From: Streptosporangium subroseum
Lineage (GTDB): Bacteria > Actinomycetota > Actinomycetes > Streptosporangiales > Streptosporangiaceae
Direction of reading: 5' to 3'
DNA length: 64,000 nucleotides
Assembly: GCF_900188345.1 (NCBI RefSeq)
Contig: NZ_FZOD01000029.1
Coordinates: forward strand, 1-64,000
Shown: piece after piece, positions 56,590 to 64,000 of the stretch
Layout of the letters: every line of letters begins with the position of its first letter
Numbering within the stretch: position 1 is the stretch's first letter
The notes under the pieces: model-generated
Told to the model about the DNA's origin: nothing
Seen by the model: the letters and a program-made list of their open reading frames with translations, nothing else
Databases searched by the model: none
Made by a program: the position numbers and the translations under genes

Positions 56590-57888
56590 CTACACCCCCA
56601 CGCAGGCCAGCGCCCGCCGGTAGGCGTCCACGCTGCGGGCGGGCTCCTCGATCCGTTCCAGGGCCTGCGCGACGGCCAGCCACATTCGCGCGGTCCGCGG
56701 TGTGGCGGGCGCCCTCGCCAGCCACTCGGCCACCGCCGTCAGCTCACGCATCGCGTCCCGGGGCCGTTCCAGCTCGACCAGTGCCCGGCCCGCCGACAGG
56801 CGGGCCTCGACGGCCGCTTCCTCGGGAAGACCTTCGGCGATCCGCAGGAGAGCCGTGACGTGCTCCGCAGCTCTCTCGGTACGACCTCGCAGCAACTCGG
56901 CGTTGACCAAGTTCGTCACGCATCGCATCGCGTCGATCGAGGCCGCCGGATCGTCGGCGAGCTCGGCCTCCATCTGCTTCACCAGCGTGCGCACCGACGC
57001 GGTGTCCACGGAGGAGGCGCTCAACACGATACGGGCGCGATCGCTCCGAAGCCGGCGCAGGCGGCCCGGGTCACCGGCATCGCCGTAAACGACAATGGCT
57101 CGTTCCACATGCCTGATCGCCTCGGTGCCGCGGCCGTTCTCCACCGCCAGGAGCGCGGCCACCCGGTGCACGGAGGCGAGCAGCGAGGCGTCGCCGACGA
57201 GTTCGGCGCCCACGAGCAACTCGCCGCAGAACTGGCTGCCCCGCAGCAGATCACCCCGTTCGATGTAGGCGGCGAGCAGTTTGACGCCCAGGCGCACCAG
57301 CCCGTCGCTCCACGCGGGGCGGACGGAGCCGTCCACCATCTCCTCGGCGACCAGCACGGCCCGCGTCAGGTCCCCGCTGTGGCGATAGCACCGCGACAGC
57401 GCACAGGCGACGCTCACCGACTCCTGGGCGGACATGACCCTGGCGTCGCGTTCCCGAATCCGGGTCAGCAGTTCGATCGCCTCACTCCACTGACGGCACG
57501 ACTGCATCGCGTCCGCCAGCCCGAGCTCGGCCTCACGCCGCAGCGCGGGAAGCTCGACCAGGACATCGTCGGCCACCAAGGCGGCGTACTCGGCGCGAGC
57601 TCTGTCCGTCTCACCGCTGTCCAGCGCCGTTCGCGCGCTCTGCAGGCTGAGCTCGATCTGCTCCCTCTGCTCGGCGTTCACCCCGCTGACCAGATAGGAC
57701 AGGGAACAATCGAGCTTTTCGGCCAGCAACTCCAGGACCGAGGGCGTCGGGACTCGTTTACCGCTCTCGATGAGGGACACATAACTGTCCGACAATTCAG
57801 GATGAGCGAGTTGCGCCTGTGAAAGGCCGCGTTGACGGCGAACCGTTTTGATTCGTCCCCCAGGCCCAGTCAAAACCTTGCTGGCCAC
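56590..57888 (-). CDS. XRE-TPR regulator 2, paralogue next to the peptide gene
   Basis: The GTG at 57888 follows AAGGGG (432 aa). A clear XRE HTH (RIKTVRRQRGLSQAQLAHPELSDSYVSLIESGKRVPTPSVLELLAEKLDCSLSYL, read in order) is followed by ~350 residues of TPR-like helices (LSLQSARTALDSGETDRARAEY, VACALSRCYRHSGDLTRAVLVAEE, LLAAYIERGDLLRGSQF, VEARLSAGRALVELERPRDAM). It shares LLAAYIERGD and overall layout with regulator 1, so the pair arose by duplication. It ends convergent with the small peptide gene and is the better candidate for a functional DNA-binding peptide receptor. Confidence 0.88.
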   Translation of the reverse strand: MASKVLTGPGGRIKTVRRQRGLSQAQLAHPELSDSYVSLIESGKRVPTPSVLELLAEKLDCSLSYLVSGVNAEQREQIELSLQSARTALDSGETDRARAEYAALVADDVLVELPALRREAELGLADAMQSCRQWSEAIELLTRIRERDARVMSAQESVSVACALSRCYRHSGDLTRAVLVAEEMVDGSVRPAWSDGLVRLGVKLLAAYIERGDLLRGSQFCGELLVGAELVGDASLLASVHRVAALLAVENGRGTEAIRHVERAIVVYGDAGDPGRLRRLRSDRARIVLSASSVDTASVRTLVKQMEAELADDPAASIDAMRCVTNLVNAELLRGRTERAAEHVTALLRIAEGLPEEAAVEARLSAGRALVELERPRDAMRELTAVAEWLARAPATPRTARMWLAVAQALERIEEPARSVDAYRRALACVGV

Positions 57889-58379
57889 GTCACCCCTTGG
57901 AAGCCTTGGATCAGGCGATCCAGCCCCGGCAGCGGCCCTGCGACTCGGGACGGTGCCCTGCACCCCGCCGTCCCCGCCATCCCCGCCACGGCTGCATTCG
58001 CCATCAAATGTCATGCTATGACCCTTACAAGTTACATTACTGATCATCACGGAGAGGGCGCATTGTCATGTCGGGTCGGCGTCAGTACGTTTCGCCCAAT
58101 CAAAACCCGTTCGCATTTCCCTTCCGCATCGCCTCGAACGGCCGCTGATGCGGTAATGCGGATGCCGACGCGCCGCCCCCCGGGGCTCCGTGCCCGCCTC
58201 CCCCGCGCCGTAGCGGTCGTCAGTGCGGCAGCGCGCCGCCGGTTGCGCTCGGGCGGCTCATCGAGGAGCGCTCGAACCGGGGCGCGCAGGTTATCGGTGA
58301 TGGAAGAACCGCCATTGGCGGCTGCTTGACCGAGGCGCCCGGGGAGGCGCCGGCGGGAGATCTGCTTCCGGAACGGACC
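57889..58379. other. Intergenic region, no gene seen
   Basis: The left part carries the promoter of XRE-TPR regulator 2 (AT-rich TTACAAGTTACATTACTG near 58025). The remaining frames are Arg/Pro-rich with no ribosome site. Confidence 0.45.
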
Positions 58380-58811
58380 CTAGTCGAACGACTCCGAGGT
58401 GGAAGGGAGCCGGAGCCCGATCTGGCTGTAGACCTCCAACTGGTCGTAGTAGACACGCTGGCTGACGATGAGGTCGTCCGCCAGCGTGAACACCCAGCAC
58501 GTACGGATGTTGACGGCCCGCCCCGTCGCCTGGAGCACCTCGCCCCCCGCAAGGAGGAACGGCCCCCCGTGGGTGCCCGAGGCCAACGCCTCGATCATTA
58601 CGAGGTCACCGCACACGACCTTCTCCCAGACCGTCATGCGCAAGGCAGGAAAACCCTCGAAAAGATGCATATGGCAGGCCGCGATCTCCTCCAGGCCCTC
58701 CGCCTGAAGCTCCGGTCCCACAACAACCGCCTGAGGGCTGTAACACCGCATCGTCGCGGCCAGATCGCGAGCGTCCAGCGCACTTACCAGACGGTCCACG
58801 ACGTGTGACAT
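58380..58811 (-). CDS. SnoaL-like/NTF2-fold protein
   Basis: This 143-residue protein has the cone-shaped NTF2 layout: VVDRLVSALDARDLAATMRCYSPQAVVVGPELQAEGLEEIAACH in order, then FPALRMTVWEKVVCGDLVMIEALASGTH and VNIRTCWVFTLADDLIVSQRVYYDQLEVYSQIG. Family members include polyketide cyclases, ketosteroid isomerases and non-enzymatic ligand-binding proteins. No biosynthetic genes are adjacent, so the function is open. Confidence 0.85.
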   Translation of the reverse strand: MSHVVDRLVSALDARDLAATMRCYSPQAVVVGPELQAEGLEEIAACHMHLFEGFPALRMTVWEKVVCGDLVMIEALASGTHGGPFLLAGGEVLQATGRAVNIRTCWVFTLADDLIVSQRVYYDQLEVYSQIGLRLPSTSESFD

Positions 58812-58925
58812 CGCGGGAACCCCCTTTCTCGCGTGCGTACGTCACGCTACTAGGGCCTTGGCAAGGTGGGGCATAACAGAAGGTAACCGTAAGAATGGAT
58901 AAAGAGTCGGTGATTTAGACCTCCG

Positions 58926-59786
58926 TCAACGCGCCAGGCGCCCCAGCAGACAGGACGCCGCCGTGATGCCGATCGCCGCGGCGGCGATCAGGACCACAAA
59001 ATCCAGCGGCAGGTGGGAGGGAGTGCCCAGCAACAGGCCGCGCAAGGCGTCGACCTGGTAGCTGAGGGGGTTGATCGTGCTGACGGCCCGGAGCCAGTCG
59101 GGCATGATCGCGACCGGGTAGAGCGCGTTGGAGGCGAAGAAGAGCGGCATCGTGATGGCCTGGCCGACGCCCATCAGGCGGTCGCGGGTCAGAACGATCC
59201 CGGCGATCGTCATCGACAGGCAGGAGAAGAACGCCGAGCCGAGGATCACGACCGCGGCCACGCCGATCAGGCGCAACGGGTTCCAGGTCAGGGACACGCC
59301 CAGCGCCGCGGCGATGACGACCACGACGACCGCCTGGATGAGCGCCTTGACCCCCGCCGCGAAGGCCTTGCCCGTGACCAGCGCGGCCCGGGGGGTCGGC
59401 GTGACCAGAAGCTTGGTGAGAACGCCCGCGTCGCGCTCCCAGATGATCATGATGCCGTAGAAGATGGCGATGAACATCGCCGACTGGGCGATGATCCCGG
59501 GAGCCAGGTAGTCCAGGTACGGAATGCCCCCTGTCGGGATCGCCCTGATCCGGGTGAACGTCTCACCGAAGATCAGCAGCCACAGGGCAGGCTGGACCGC
59601 GCGGGTGTAGAGCTCGGTACGGTCGTGACGCAGCTTCTGCAGCTCCACGACGCACATCGCGGCGACCCTGGCCGGCAGCACGCGCCATCCCGAGCGGGCG
59701 CGTGGCGGGACCAGCAGCAGATCAAGCCCCAGGGCGCCGGGGCCGTCAACCGACACGGGACGCGGTTCTGCGGGTTCGGCGGACAT
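58926..59786 (-). CDS. ABC-2 type exporter permease (DrrB-like)
   Basis: The ATG at 59786 follows GGAGGGGAG (286 aa); an upstream in-frame TTG is less likely. It overlaps the ATPase gene end by about 40 bases. Six spans of the ABC-2 family are visible (TRAVQPALWLLIFGETF, YLAPGIIAQSAMFIAIFYGIMIIWERDAGVLTKLL, LSMTIAGIVLTRDRLMGVGQAITMPLFFASNALYP). The ABC-2 signature is around FFASNALYPVAIMPDWLRAVSTINPLSYQVDALR, in order. With the upstream ATPase it forms a drug or lipid exporter of the DrrAB type. Confidence 0.9.
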   Translation of the reverse strand: MSAEPAEPRPVSVDGPGALGLDLLLVPPRARSGWRVLPARVAAMCVVELQKLRHDRTELYTRAVQPALWLLIFGETFTRIRAIPTGGIPYLDYLAPGIIAQSAMFIAIFYGIMIIWERDAGVLTKLLVTPTPRAALVTGKAFAAGVKALIQAVVVVVIAAALGVSLTWNPLRLIGVAAVVILGSAFFSCLSMTIAGIVLTRDRLMGVGQAITMPLFFASNALYPVAIMPDWLRAVSTINPLSYQVDALRGLLLGTPSHLPLDFVVLIAAAAIGITAASCLLGRLAR

Positions 59787-60618
59787 CACGGAACTCCCCT
59801 CCTTCTTCGTCAAGACCGCTGCCCGCGACGTCCCTGAAGACGTCCTCCAGCGTCGGCGTCGAACCGTCGTCGCGGCGGGCGCGCAGATCGGCCACCAGCT
59901 GATCGGGGGTGCCGAGCGCTCGTATTCGCCCCTGGTGCATCAGCGCGACCCGGTCGCAATACTGCTCGGCCTCGTCCATGTAGTGGGTGGTGACCAGGAC
60001 CGTCATCCCCGTGGCGGCCCGCACCGCCATGATGTGCTCCCACACGCTGGTACGGGCGATGGGGTCGAGCCCGATCGTCGGCTCGTCGAGCATCAGCAGG
60101 CGTGGCGCGCTGATCAGCGCCTGGGCGAGTTCGAGGCGGCGCACCATGCCGCCGGAGTACGTTCCCGCCATCCGGTCGGCGGCGTCGGCGAGCCCGACCG
60201 CCTCCAGCGCCTCGGTGACGCGGGCGGCGCGCTCACGGCGGGAGACGTCGAAAAGGCGCGCGAACAGGGCGACGTTCTCCCGCCCGGTGAGGCTCGCGTC
60301 CGCGGAGAGCTGCTGGGGGACGTAGCCGAGCAGGCGGCGCACCGCCATCCGTTCTCTGGCCGCGTCATGGCCGAAGACCCGCACCATGCCGGACGGGACC
60401 GGCAGCAGCGTGGTCACGCAGCGGATGACGGTGCTCTTGCCCGCGCCATTGGGACCGAGCAGGCCGAATATCTCGCCGGAGGCGACCGACAGGTCGAGAC
60501 CGTCCACGGCTTTCACCTGGCCAAAGGAGTAGCTCAGGTCGCTGCAGGTGACGGCGTCCCGGGCAGCCTCACCCGCCGTCGTTCCGGGGTCGGCGACCGT
60601 CTGCGCGTCGTCGCTCAT
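59746..60618 (-). CDS. ABC exporter ATP-binding protein (DrrA-like)
   Basis: This 290-residue protein has Walker A GLLGPNGAGKST, Q-loop YVPQQLSADASLTGREN, signature TYSGGMVRRLELAQALI, Walker B RLLMLDEPTIGLDP and the switch VTTHYMDEAEQYCDR. The family is the CcmA/DrrA/NodI type. It starts four bases inside the end of the MarR regulator gene (ATGA) and is followed by its permease. The regulator-ATPase-permease order is typical of self-regulated multidrug exporters. Confidence 0.92.
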   Translation of the reverse strand: MSDDAQTVADPGTTAGEAARDAVTCSDLSYSFGQVKAVDGLDLSVASGEIFGLLGPNGAGKSTVIRCVTTLLPVPSGMVRVFGHDAARERMAVRRLLGYVPQQLSADASLTGRENVALFARLFDVSRRERAARVTEALEAVGLADAADRMAGTYSGGMVRRLELAQALISAPRLLMLDEPTIGLDPIARTSVWEHIMAVRAATGMTVLVTTHYMDEAEQYCDRVALMHQGRIRALGTPDQLVADLRARRDDGSTPTLEDVFRDVAGSGLDEEGGEFRDVRRTRRTASRVG

Positions 60619-61070
60619 AGTTTCTCCACTTCCTCCTGCAGGCCTTCCGCAAGTCTGTAAAGCGCCGGTAACGCGGCGGCCAGCGCCGCCCGGTCGTCCT
60701 CTCCGAGCCGCTCCAACTGGTCGCGAACCAGCGCGACCCGCCGCTCCTGCCAGGCCCGCAGCTGCGATTCGGCCTCGGGGGTGGGCAGCAGCAGCGCGGA
60801 CCGGCGGTCCTCCGGGTCGGTCTCGCGGCGTAGCAGACCGGCCGCCCTGAGCTGGTTGACCAGTGTGGACACCGAGTTCCCCGCCAGGTAGAGCTCCTTG
60901 GCCGCCGCCGACACGCCGATCCCGGGGTTGGCCGCGACCAGCCGCAGCAGCTCGACCTGGGCGCCGCGCAGCGGCGGCCTGCCCAGACCGTGGCGCAGCC
61001 TGCGCCGGATGAGCCGCTGGATGCCGAACAGAACGCCGGAGAGGGCGTCGGGGAGGTCTGCTGTACCCAT
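60615..61070 (-). CDS. MarR-family regulator of the ABC exporter
   Basis: This 151-residue protein contains the winged HTH LRGAQVELLRLVAANPGIGVSAAAKELYLAGNSVSTLVNQLRAAGLLRRETDPEDRRSALLLPT, read in order, with the wing at DPEDRRS. It is the first gene of a three-gene operon with the exporter. A 22-bp dyad lies 32-53 bp upstream of its start, the expected place for autorepression relieved by an exported compound. Confidence 0.9.
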   Translation of the reverse strand: MGTADLPDALSGVLFGIQRLIRRRLRHGLGRPPLRGAQVELLRLVAANPGIGVSAAAKELYLAGNSVSTLVNQLRAAGLLRRETDPEDRRSALLLPTPEAESQLRAWQERRVALVRDQLERLGEDDRAALAAALPALYRLAEGLQEEVEKL

Positions 61071-61101
61071 GTAGGAATGTTAGCTCTGCTTACGACATAA
61101 T

Positions 61102-61123
61102 GCGAAATAATCAGTCATTTCGC
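61102..61123. promoter_or_regulatory. MarR operator-like dyad
   Basis: GCGAAAT (61102-61108) and ATTTCGC (61117-61123) are perfect arms around eight bases, upstream of the MarR start at 61070. Confidence 0.6.
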
Positions 61124-61231
61124 GACAAAAGCATGAAGCGACAGACCGCCCCGCCTGTTCACACGGTTGTGTCGTAGCGGTCTCACAGACCGCCGTCCAG
61201 GCGCGCCGGAATGTGCCACGATCGCAGGGTG

Positions 61232-61708
61232 ATGACAGCGATGCGGGTTCTGATGGTCGTGGCCGGTTTGGTGCTGGCGCTGGACGGACCGCGGACGTCG
61301 AAGGGCGGCGGGGTGCTGGACGGATTCGTGATCGGGCACGTTCCCCGCGAGGTGGGCCCGAGCACGTCGGATTTCGAATCCGAGCCGGAGGACGGGGTCC
61401 GATTCACCTCAAGGGTGTTGGAAAGAGAGACAGCCGACGGGGGACATTCCGTTGACCTGATGGTCATCGTCGTGCGCGCCGACAGCTTGGCCACACTCGA
61501 CGACCTACGCGACTTCATGTCGGCGTATCACGAGCGCGATCCGGCCTCGTGGACGAAGGTCCAGGTCGGCGCCCGTCCCGGCCTCAAGGATGCCGGCAGG
61601 GTGTTCTGGCTGGTGGAGCCGGGCGTCGCGGTCTCCGTCATGATCGACATCGCCCGGTTCGGAGCCGGCGAACTCATGGCGGTGGCCGAGGGCATCCGCA
61701 AGCGGTGA
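61232..61708 (+). CDS. Hypothetical exported or membrane-anchored protein
   Basis: From the ATG at 61232 (a GTG at 61229 and an ATG at 61241 are alternatives) the product has 158 residues. A short hydrophobic leader (VLMVVAGLVLAL) suggests export or anchoring. The rest is a single alpha/beta domain (FVIGHVPREVGPSTSDFESE, VDLMVIVVRADSLATLDDLRDFM, AGRVFWLVEPGVAVSVMIDI). It resembles small actinomycete proteins that occur after signal sequences, but I do not recognise a named family. It is divergent from the MarR operon. Confidence 0.65.
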   Translation: MTAMRVLMVVAGLVLALDGPRTSKGGGVLDGFVIGHVPREVGPSTSDFESEPEDGVRFTSRVLERETADGGHSVDLMVIVVRADSLATLDDLRDFMSAYHERDPASWTKVQVGARPGLKDAGRVFWLVEPGVAVSVMIDIARFGAGELMAVAEGIRKR

Positions 61709-61984
61709 CGGTCGGCCGGAAGACCGGGCCGTCGGTCCAGGTCGCCGGCTCGGCCCAGGCGGGGAGCGGGTCGCCGGGCGATCCCCGGGAGACGGCCCAC
61801 GCGGGCCATACGGAATGCCGTGTCATCCGTCAACGGCTGAACGACTCCGTTCTCCGCCGGGGAATCACGGTCGAGGGGCTTCCAGGGCTTCCAGGGCATC
61901 CAGGGCTTGCGGATGAGGAGTGGTTCGCCGTCGGCAGGCAGGCGGGCTTGAGTCTCCGGTAAGGGGAGACGCGAAGGTGGGGGC
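61709..61984. repeat. Intergenic gap with a short TTCCAGGGC repeat
   Basis: GCTTCCAGGGCTTCCAGGGC and two diverged units occur at about 61878-61908 in a gap that otherwise shows no gene. Confidence 0.45.
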
Positions 61985-62923
61985 ATGGACGGCGGAACGC
62001 TCTACACGATCGGTGACCTGGCCCGGCGGACCGGGCTGACGGTCAAGGCCATTCGGTTCTACTCCGACCGCGGGATCGTGCCGCCGACCGACCGCAACCC
62101 GGCCGGCTACCGCCTCTACGACATCGACGCCGTCGCACGCCTGGATCTCGTACGGACGCTGCGCGACCTGGGACTGGACCTCCCCACGATCCGGAAGGTC
62201 GTGGAACGGGAGATCTCGCTTCCCGAGGTCGCCGCGGCGCACGCCGAAGCACTGAGGGTGCAGATCCGGACGCTGCGCCTGCGGCATGCGGTGCTGACGG
62301 CGGTGGCCAGGCGCGGGTCCACCCTCAAGGAGATGGATCTCATGCACAAGCTCGCCAAGCTCTCCGAGGACGAACGCCGACGTCTGATCGGCGATTTCCT
62401 CGACACCGCCTTCGGCGGCCTGGACGCCGGCATCGAATTCACCGGGATCATTCGCTCGATGACCCCCGAACTTCCCGACAACCCCGAAGCCGAGCAGGTC
62501 GAGGCGTGGGTGGAGTTGGCCGAACTGTCCCAGGACCCGGATTTTCGCGCCGGCATGCGGCGCATGGCCGAGCAGCATGCGGCCGATCGCGCCCGGGGCG
62601 ACACCCTGCTCCTGCGCCGCGACGCCGCCGCGATGGTCCGCGACCAGGCCGGTCCAGCCCTGGCAGCCGGCATCGACCCGGCCTCGTCCCAGGCCGATCC
62701 GGTCGTCGCGGCGGTCACGGCGCAGTACGCGCACGCCTTCGGCCTCCCCGACGACGCCGACCTTCGGCGCCGGCTGCTGACCCGGCTGGAGACCGCGAAC
62801 GACCCTCGCAGGGAGCTGTATCTTGAGCTGCTCGCAGTGATCAACGGCTGGCTCGCCCCGGAGAGCCTGGCGCCGGTGTTCGACTGGTTCATTCAGGCCC
62901 TGCGTGCCCGGATGCCGGATTGA
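61985..62923 (+). CDS. MerR-family regulator with large C-terminal domain
   Basis: This 312-residue protein has an N-terminal MerR winged HTH (LYTIGDLARRTGLTVKAIRFYSDRGIVPP, AGYRLYDIDAVARLDLVRTLRDLGLDLPTI). A coiled dimerisation helix (AEALRVQIRTLRLRHAVLTAV) and ~180 residues of helical ligand-binding domain follow (ERRRLIGDFLDTAFGGLD). This is about twice the usual size, like the TipAL/BmrR class that senses bulky organic compounds. Neighbours do not reveal a target. A G/C hairpin follows its stop (62936-62957). Confidence 0.88.
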   Translation: MDGGTLYTIGDLARRTGLTVKAIRFYSDRGIVPPTDRNPAGYRLYDIDAVARLDLVRTLRDLGLDLPTIRKVVEREISLPEVAAAHAEALRVQIRTLRLRHAVLTAVARRGSTLKEMDLMHKLAKLSEDERRRLIGDFLDTAFGGLDAGIEFTGIIRSMTPELPDNPEAEQVEAWVELAELSQDPDFRAGMRRMAEQHAADRARGDTLLLRRDAAAMVRDQAGPALAAGIDPASSQADPVVAAVTAQYAHAFGLPDDADLRRRLLTRLETANDPRRELYLELLAVINGWLAPESLAPVFDWFIQALRARMPD

Positions 62924-62935
62924 CACCGGGCCCCC

Positions 62936-62957
62936 GCTCCGGTCCGAAGGCCGGAGC
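62936..62957 (+). terminator. Hairpin after the MerR gene
   Basis: GCTCCGG (62936-62942) pairs with CCGGAGC (62951-62957). No T-run follows. Confidence 0.5.
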
Positions 62958-63016
62958 AGCGGCCCACATCCAGGTAGCAGTCCGCCGGGAAGGCGTGCCC
63001 GGCGGGACTTTCACAC

Positions 63017-63065
63017 GGTCACCGCCCGTCGGCATGATCCCGAATGGTCACCGCCCGTCGGCATG
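63017..63065. repeat. 20-bp direct repeat duplicating the TetR 3' end
   Basis: GGTCACCGCCCGTCGGCATG occurs at 63017-63036 and 63046-63065. The second copy is the real end of the TetR gene (His-Ala-Asp-Gly-Arg-stop); the first is a non-coding copy just after the stop. Confidence 0.85.
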
Positions 63066-63623
63066 GTCCTGCGCGGGCTTCGGCAGACCTGAAATGATCA
63101 TTTGCGTCAGCAGCTCGTAGCTGTCGTCCAGGTCGACGGGGAGCCCGAAGCCACCCTCGGTCTCCAGAACGGCGAAACCGTGGACGGCCGCGCGCAGGCA
63201 CCTGGTCGCGTGGATGGCGTCCGCTCCCTCCAGTCCGTACGCGTGAAGCACCGCGAGCACGATGTCGATCAGCCGTCCGCCCGCCTCGGCCAGCTCGGGT
63301 CGCGAGGCCTGGATCATCGCGGCGTACCGGCCGGGGTGGGCGACGACATAACCGCGCCAGGCGTTCATGAAGGCGCGCAGCGCCTGTGCTCCGGAGTGAC
63401 CGAGCACGACCTCGCGCAACCGGTCCGCCAGCTCGTCCATGACCCGTACGGACACCCGGGTGTTGAGCTCCGCGAGATTGCGCACGTGCTTGTAGAGGGA
63501 CGGCGTGGCGACGCCGGCGCGGCCGGCCACCGCCGACAGGGTGACCGCCGTCGGACCTTCCTCGTCGATGATCTGCAGCGCGAGATCAACGATCGCGTCC
63601 GGTGACAGGCCGGCTCTAGCCAC
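63048..63623 (-). CDS. TetR-family regulator
   Basis: The GTG at 63623 gives 191 residues. HTH: AIVDLALQIIDEEGPTAVTLSAVAGRAGVATPSLYKHVRNL in order. The C-terminal domain is of the TetR_C_33/WHG type (ALRAFMNAWRGYVVAHPGRYAAMIQ, CLRAAVHGFAVLETEGGFGLPVDLDDSYELLTQMIISGL). It overlaps the end of the hydrolase gene by eight bases, so the hydrolase and regulator are co-translated. The regulator probably controls this operon. Confidence 0.9.
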   Translation of the reverse strand: MARAGLSPDAIVDLALQIIDEEGPTAVTLSAVAGRAGVATPSLYKHVRNLAELNTRVSVRVMDELADRLREVVLGHSGAQALRAFMNAWRGYVVAHPGRYAAMIQASRPELAEAGGRLIDIVLAVLHAYGLEGADAIHATRCLRAAVHGFAVLETEGGFGLPVDLDDSYELLTQMIISGLPKPAQDHADGR

Positions 63624-64000
63624 GGGTGTGATCCTTCAGGAACGGCAGCATGACCTCGGCGACCTCCGCGGGAAACTGCGCGTGCGCGTAGTGGCCGGCA
63701 CCGTCGATCATCGCGACGGTGCCGCGCCCGGACGGCATGCCCGCGACGACGCCGTCCGCCTCGGCCCTGGGGTCGGCCCAGTCGGGGTCGAGCGTGCCCA
63801 TGAGAACCAGCGCGGGAACGGGGAGCTTCGAGAGCTGGGCGTCCGCGTCGGTCGGGGCGGACATACCCATTTTGCTGACCACGGCCATCCGGCCCGGCCG
63901 GCGCAGCGCCTCCTCCAGCGCGGTCATGTACTCGTCGTAGTCGGCGGGCTTCGCGCCGGGGTAGGCGTGGTCGAGGTAACGCCTCCACAGCCCCACGCTG
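63616..64000 (-). CDS. Alpha/beta hydrolase, N-terminus beyond window
   Basis: The visible 128 residues are the C-terminal half of an alpha/beta hydrolase. VPALVLMGTLDPDWADPRAE holds the acidic triad residue, and VAMIDGAGHYAHAQFPAEVAEVMLPFL contains the catalytic His in GAGHY. The nucleophile elbow lies outside the window. It overlaps the TetR gene that follows. Confidence 0.88.
   Translation of the reverse strand, partial: SVGLWRRYLDHAYPGAKPADYDEYMTALEEALRRPGRMAVVSKMGMSAPTDADAQLSKLPVPALVLMGTLDPDWADPRAEADGVVAGMPSGRGTVAMIDGAGHYAHAQFPAEVAEVMLPFLKDHTRG

Overview
This is high-GC actinomycete DNA. Overlapping start/stop codons, GTG/TTG starts, DUF574-type SAM methyltransferase, XRE-TPR regulators, DUF6400 protein and a dasR-dasABC-type aminosugar locus all suggest a filamentous, polymer-degrading soil actinomycete, probably Streptosporangiales. 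That placement is inferred from gene content only. No rRNA, tRNA, CRISPR array or intact mobile element was seen.

Layout. 1-7 kb: truncated CDF metal exporter, secreted double-SH3 protein, glycerophosphodiester phosphodiesterase, VOC protein, large secreted M14 zinc carboxypeptidase and MBL-fold hydrolase. 7.4-14.2 kb: glycogen-debranching-type enzyme divergent from a LacI regulator that leads a CUT1 sugar importer. 14.4-15.5 kb: decayed TnpB fused to the tail of an unknown gene. 15.7-18.7 kb: Clp-N/HTH pair, MFS exporter divergent from an XRE regulator, and a small conserved protein. 18.8-20.0 kb: a two-gene graspetide (omega-ester RiPP) locus whose 52-residue precursor carries two TTxxxxEE cores next to an ATP-grasp ligase. 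20.1-25.4 kb: GH99-like secreted enzyme, SDR proteins, small Cys-rich and DUF6400 proteins, and a DUF2975/XRE pair.

25.5-33.4 kb is an L-arabinose-type locus: a complete CUT2 importer, a LacI regulator and divergent ribulokinase, with three matching operator sites. 33.5-42 kb holds a SAM methyltransferase, manA, an ice-binding (DUF3494) protein with 48-bp repeats, a SixA-like phosphatase and a TetR/FAD-monooxygenase pair. 41.8-47.8 kb is a LacI-controlled CUT1 importer with a GH127 beta-L-arabinofuranosidase, complementing the arabinose locus. 47.9-54.7 kb holds a CBM3 plus GH16-like secreted protein and a DasR/DasABC/GH20-like N-acetylglucosamine-oligomer locus with a dre-like operator. 54.8-57.9 kb: two paralogous XRE-TPR regulators flank a gene for a small exported peptide, a likely peptide-signalling module. 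58.4-64 kb: SnoaL protein, DrrAB-type exporter with a MarR regulator, a secreted protein, a MerR regulator, and a TetR regulator overlapping an alpha/beta hydrolase.

The theme is uptake and breakdown of plant and chitin polymers. Three CUT1 systems have no ATPase of their own and presumably share an MsiK-type ATPase encoded elsewhere. The most original content is the graspetide pair and the peptide/TPR module.
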